64,000 bases of DNA, from assembly GCF_029852145.1 (NCBI RefSeq), contig NC_079974.1, positions 23,662,082 to 23,726,081 on the forward strand, read 5' to 3'. Numbering within the stretch: the stretch's first letter is position 1; each line of letters opens with the position of its first letter. Below, piece by piece: positions 59,447 to 64,000 of the stretch. The notes under the pieces were generated by a model. That model made no database searches and was not told the origin of the DNA. It worked only from the letters and a program-made list of their open reading frames with translations. The stretch is from Microplitis mediator. Taxonomy: Eukaryota > Arthropoda > Insecta > Hymenoptera > Braconidae. The position numbers were made by a program, and so were the translations under genes.

Positions 59447-60196
59447 AAATTTTTTAAGCGAACATAATTTGACTTGAAAACTTACCTGGTTTGAAAAACA
59501 TTAACAAAAAAATCTTTAAAGCGTTTTCTTACTTTTTATAAGAACTTTTCAAACACGAGGTCTAAAGATTAAAAATTTTTCTACTCTTGAATTTTTTTAA
59601 AGCTCCAAAAATTATCAACGAAGTGCAGAATTGTGTCAAATTTCGAAGTTCTCTGTTAGGAACTTTTTTTACATGGGTAATTTGGTCTATAGAGAGTGTA
59701 AGTAATCCATAATAACTTGTATTGTTTACCTCGTGGCAAACTAATCATACCCATCTATCATTAAACTAAAACAATCTAATCTCACCTTCATAAATATCTT
59801 TAAACAATGGATACATATATATATAATATATAAACACGGGAGTATCTGTTATCGATATACTTGATTCAACAAACGTCTATTGTCTTTAAATAATTATTTT
59901 TATTTTTATCTCCGTCGTATAGAACGATTTATTATCTGACAGAAATACCCTCACCCGCTTATTTCTTCAGCGCCCGCTCAAGTTGATACTAAACATACTT
60001 TTATATTTTATTTAGCTTTGGAAAATAATACTGATGAAATTTTAAAATGCAATTGTTTTGTTTCGATATAATGATCGATCTATAAATTTTATTGTCAGTT
60101 TTAAGTTTCAAATAAATAGAGAATAAGATACCAATAGCGCCCTCTTCAATAGAGGGCCAATTATTATTTCTTTTCATAAATGAAAAAAATTAGAAG
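59447..60196. other. AT-rich intronic DNA, nothing recognised
   Basis: A TATATA tract lies near 59813-59832. No gene or family member is seen. Confidence 0.35.
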
Positions 60197-60944
60197 TAGG
60201 GGAGGGTGGGGCAAAGCGGCCCCTTTGAAATTTTGATCAAAAAAAATTTTTTTTTTTTGACTAATTACTATAAATCCGATATGTTTGCGCATTTTTACCC
60301 CTACGCATGACATTTGGGGCAAAATGGACAAGCCCAAAATTTTGAAAAAGTGATTTTTTCATATTTTTACCGTCAGATTAAAAAAAAATTTTTATAATTC
60401 CACATTTCTAGCCCTACGCATAACACCTGGGGCAAAATGGACCAGCCGAAACTTCCGAAAAAATTATTTTTTCATATTTTTCGGCCGTTTCTTTATGTAA
60501 GAGGCAAGTTTGGTCACTAAAAATTTATAAAAATTAAATTTTTTTTTTTAGTTGATAAATTTTTGAAATAATGTAAAATTATAGAATTGATTTTTTTTTT
60601 ATTAAATAACAAGTAGTAATTAAGGTAATCGAGAGTGAACGATTTTTTACACTTTAAAAAATTTTTTTCGAGTAATATAAAACCAAAAATAGTTGTCAAG
60701 AGAAAGAAATACATTCTTAATGATGAAAACAATTTAAAAAAAAAAAACAAAAAAAAAAATTTTTTTTATCACTTTTTGAAGGGTGGCCGCTCTGCCCCAC
60801 AAAAAAAAAAAAAAATTTTTCAGAATTTTGGCAAAATGTCCATAAATTTGTTCGAAATAGGACAAAAGTAAAGTGATCTTATGGTTGAAAGCCACAAAAA
60901 ATAATAATTGGCTTAGGGGGGCCGCTCTGCCCCACCCTCCCCTA
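60197..60944 (+). mobile_element. M2 element copy E
   Basis: Same orientation as copies A and D. The left terminus has one change (GGGGCAAAGCGGCCCC); the right is intact. The internal echoes of the family are present. Confidence 0.85.
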
Positions 60945-62009
60945 TAATTAATTTTTTTTTTTTTTTTTAAGTATTCGCTTTTGGTCTCGTTACTTTATTT
61001 TATAGGTTACGCAGTTGAAAAGATCGAAAATAAAATTTCTCATTTTCAACGAAAGTTTAATTTAATTTTTTTTTTTTTTTTTGATAGAATTACAAATTAT
61101 TTTTTATTCACAGCTACTCGAATTGACTTTTTTTACCTCTTGTACTTATAAAATATTAATACTATTACATTGTTATGATTATAAATAATAAAAAAAGAAA
61201 AAAGTTTATGCTACTCGTGAAATGTTCTCAATAAAAAAAAAAAATTATTTAGTTTTTAAAACTCCGAAACTCATTTTATACGATCGAGTGTATTTCATCA
61301 GAATAATAAGGCCTCTATTTCGTTTTATTTCTTTTTTTATTTTTTTATTAATGAGAAAAGTTTATAAACTCTTAATAAATAGAGCCCCACTCAGATATTG
61401 AATAACTCGCACTATATAGTAATAATTATAATAATAGAAAAAATTAATTTATATTAAAATTAATCTAACTTTTTATAGGACTGTAGTTTATGGATCGTGT
61501 AGTGTGGATATGAAGAAAAAACGAAATTCGGTGCACGAAATAACGATTAAACAATAAAAAAGGGGAAATAAATAACCAGAGAAACTATAAATTATATTTA
61601 TATATTCAATTTTTATGCTTTATTTCCTCCGGTGGATTACGATCTACAAACAAGGATTAGTTTGACGTACTTGTAATGTATAATAAATCAATTTTTTTTT
61701 AAATGTTTATTTTTGTAGAGGCGAATTAAATAAAGTGATTTAGGGTAAAGATCAATGGCAGAACAATAATAATTTTTTTTTATAAATTAAAAGAAATCAG
61801 AAGTTCAATTACATTTTTTTTCTTTTAAATACCAGAACAATACAGGCCAAGTTGATCAACTCGAATATTTTTATATCGCCCTTAAGAATTTCTACAGAAA
61901 GTCGAAAGTAATTCTAGACCCAAAAAAACTTTTTACCTTCTGTGTGCTAGCATTCTTCCAGAAAACGCCGTCTAAGAAAATATAAAAAAAATCTAGACTC
62001 TGCTTCCTG
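60945..62009. other. AT-rich intronic DNA, nothing recognised
   Basis: Long A and T runs; no gene or family member is seen. Confidence 0.35.
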
Positions 62010-62920
62010 CCCGGGTCAAAAATAAAAATTGATTCAGGCTCGCTTCGCCTCATTTTATTTTGAAGTTATCGATTTACCGACGATTTTTTGATAAGATCTC
62101 GAATTTTTCGATTTAAATTCAATTTTTTTCAAGTTTTTGAACTTTTTTGATCTTAGTTTCAACTTATTCGTCTTTATTTTGAGCACGATAGTCATTCACA
62201 TTATTTTTGACTTGCTAAACCACGTCAAAAAAAGTCATTTATTCGCCTCCCGATGAAAAAAGATTTTATACAATTGTATAGAATTATATATCAATTATAT
62301 ATGGACTATATATAATTATATATGGGCTATATATAATTGGATAGAAAAAATGTCCCGATCCAATTGTATACAATTTGTATAGAAATTGTATACAATTCTA
62401 TACAAATTCTATACAATTCTATATAATTATATACAATTCTATATATTTCAATTATATAAAATTGTATATAATTATATAGAATTTTACATAATTATATAGA
62501 ATTGTATATAATTTGTATAGAATTATATAGACTTGTATACATTTTGTATAGAATTGTATACAATTTCTATACAAATTGTATACAATTGGATCGGGACATT
62601 TTTTATATATAATTTTATACAATTGTATAAAATCTTTTTTCATCGGGCTTACTTTCGCCTTAATATATAAAAATTATTTTACCTTAGTTCTGACTTTTTC
62701 GACTTATAATTTGAGTCGAATAAGTCTACATCAAGTAAATTTCGACTTGATTTCAACTTTTTCGTTTTGAATCGTGACTAAGTAAGCCAGTTAAGTCTAA
62801 ACTAAGGCGAAAACTTAATATCTTTCATACCGTAAAAAAAGTCGAGTTTGTCTTGTGAAAAACGGCTCCAAATTTCGACTTGATAAACCACCTCTAAATC
62901 AAGTTTTATTTTTGACCCGA
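62010..62920. mobile_element. GGGTCAAAAA-ended element, copy 2, interrupted
   Basis: The ends CCCGGGTCAAAAATAAAAAT and TTTTATTTTTGACCCGA are inverted. Content matches 5666-6740 outside the insertions, for example ATTCAGGCTCGCTTCGCCT near the left. It is split by the palindrome at 62249-62647. Confidence 0.75.
62249..62647. mobile_element. CCCGATGAAAAAAG-ended palindrome with an inner inverted repeat
   Basis: The outer ends CCCGATGAAAAAAGATTTTA and the exact complement define a 399-bp element. Inside, AATGTCCCGATCCAATTGTA (from about 62348) and its complement (to about 62600) form a second inverted repeat with a similar CCCGAT word. The filling is made of TATACAATT and ATATAATTATA words. The short frame across it is a by-product. 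Confidence 0.75.
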
Positions 62921-64000
62921 GTGAGTTCAAAAACAGCGGGAAGTTTTGGGGTTTTACCGCAGAGCCTACCATTTTTTTTGTTTTTCTTAAAAATTTTTAG
63001 TTAAAAAAATTCAAATACTGACCACTTCATTTTTTTTCTGAACAATGGTGTCAATTCATCAAATATTTGACTTGATACATAAAATTTTTCAAATTAAATA
63101 TGGCAATTACTTTGAAATTCCTTAAGTTGTCTCACTATTCGTTTCGTTCCCTTTTTTTTAAACTTTAAACCCGTGGGTCTTATAAAATAATAACTTATGC
63201 TAATGTGCAAATTAATAATTGATAATTTAATGGACCTCTCTTGTTAGTTTATAAAAAAATATGTACATATATTATCGCGTAAAAGTTATCCATTAGCGAG
63301 GGCAGCTCGTAGATTCCAAAGGTGAGGCCAAAAACTGGCTAGTGGTTTAGTGTGTACTGTGCAAGTAAAGGCGCATATTGCTATTAAAGACGTTAGTTTA
63401 TGAATTTCCTGTCGACACCACAGGATAATTTCCGGTGACGGAAGTACCCATGATTACTGGTTTTATATAGATATACGTGCGCATAAAATCAGACAATATT
63501 ATTATAATAATAATTTAATTGGGAAAATAATTAAAAAGTCAGTAATTGATAAGTGTAAAGTTAATTTTTTTAGTTAAAAAAAAAAAAAATATATGATAAT
63601 AAAAATCAAAGGCTTTGAGATACTTTGTGCTGTGTAGAAAAGAGTAATGATCGTGAAGGGAAGCTTAATAATTACAAGTACTTATAACAAAAAAAAAAAA
63701 ATCCTGTTTGAAATTACTGTTTAAGAAGTTTCAAAGGTAGAAGCACAAGTTTAGTAAAACTTTTTTGTCCCAGTTTGCGTTGTTTGTCTTTGCTTTTAAT
63801 TAAAAAAATACATACTTGCATAATCGCCTGACTTATTTATTTTTGTATGTGTCAAAAAAAAATGATTTAATTTCTGTTAGTTTAAACTTTAACAACTTGC
63901 AGCATCTCGTTAAATAAATAAGATAAGGAGGCGCTTAGGGAGGTCATTAGAAACGTAATTTTATTTTTTGTTTTCTAAAGTTTTTTCGGGGTAAAAAACA
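62921..64000. other. AT-rich intronic DNA with a balanced patch
   Basis: Near 62940 lies the dispersed repeat also seen at 8612. About 63290-63460 is balanced and repeat-free. The final 70 bases (GGGAGGTCATTAGAAACGTA) resemble the dispersed repeat near 50328. No gene is recognised. Confidence 0.35.

Overview
The window is AT-rich animal nuclear DNA and holds one gene exon that I can recognise. That exon is an early coding exon of a D2-like dopamine receptor (Dop2R-type GPCR) on the + strand at 4861-5601. It ends in a clean splice donor inside the end of TM2. The TM1/TM2 sequence is insect-like. Together with the AT bias and the very dense small inverted-repeat transposons, this suggests an insect, probably a hymenopteran; the species cannot be fixed from sequence alone. 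I see no bacterial genes, no operons, no CRISPR array, no intact transposase gene, and no exon for TM3 or later. The remaining 58 kb is therefore best read as one giant intron of the receptor gene.

Layout. Positions 1-4600 are upstream DNA, with small repeat relics, a GC-elevated island (1960-2190) and the first copy of the dominant transposon family. Positions 4610-5601 are a candidate exon: a splice-acceptor-like tract, a 5' leader with a 16-codon upstream ORF, and the receptor N-terminus through TM2. From 5602 to the end is intron packed with non-autonomous elements. The dominant family (here M1) has ten copies of about 0.9-1.3 kb, summing to about 10.5 kb (16% of the window). Its termini begin TACACGGAAAG, its arms are arrays of 21-23 bp palindromic units, and a ~220 bp unique core sits between the arms. 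The second family (M2, termini TAGGGGAGGGTGGGGC) has five copies of about 750 bp. Other families include G-tract elements with GGGGCAAAA-type ends, two elements starting with CCCGAGTC that carry AACGTT minisatellites, two elements ending in GGGTCAAAAA, two ending in CCCGTGTAAAA, two ending in TACTCTCTAAAAC, a 1,015 bp palindrome with a 9-bp target duplication, and several shorter palindromes.

The most striking object is a 603 bp near-perfect hairpin at 52624-53226. Each arm carries a complete-looking hammerhead ribozyme core with a self-complementary ACGT stem III. It is flanked by a 13-bp direct repeat and has an asymmetric 24-bp tail, as expected of a Penelope-like retroelement terminal repeat that has lost its coding part. 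Also notable is a pair of tRNA-Lys-like sequences with broken anticodon loops that bracket a 59-bp minisatellite.

Nesting gives a relative chronology. M1 copy 3 sits inside a G-tract element. An M2 copy sits inside a 1.07 kb element. The hammerhead hairpin sits inside a CCCGTGTA element. A second CCCGTGTA element and a CCCGATG palindrome each sit inside a GGGTCAAAAA element. Between repeats lie GC-elevated, apparently single-copy islands that could be intronic regulatory DNA; I could not assign a function to any of them.
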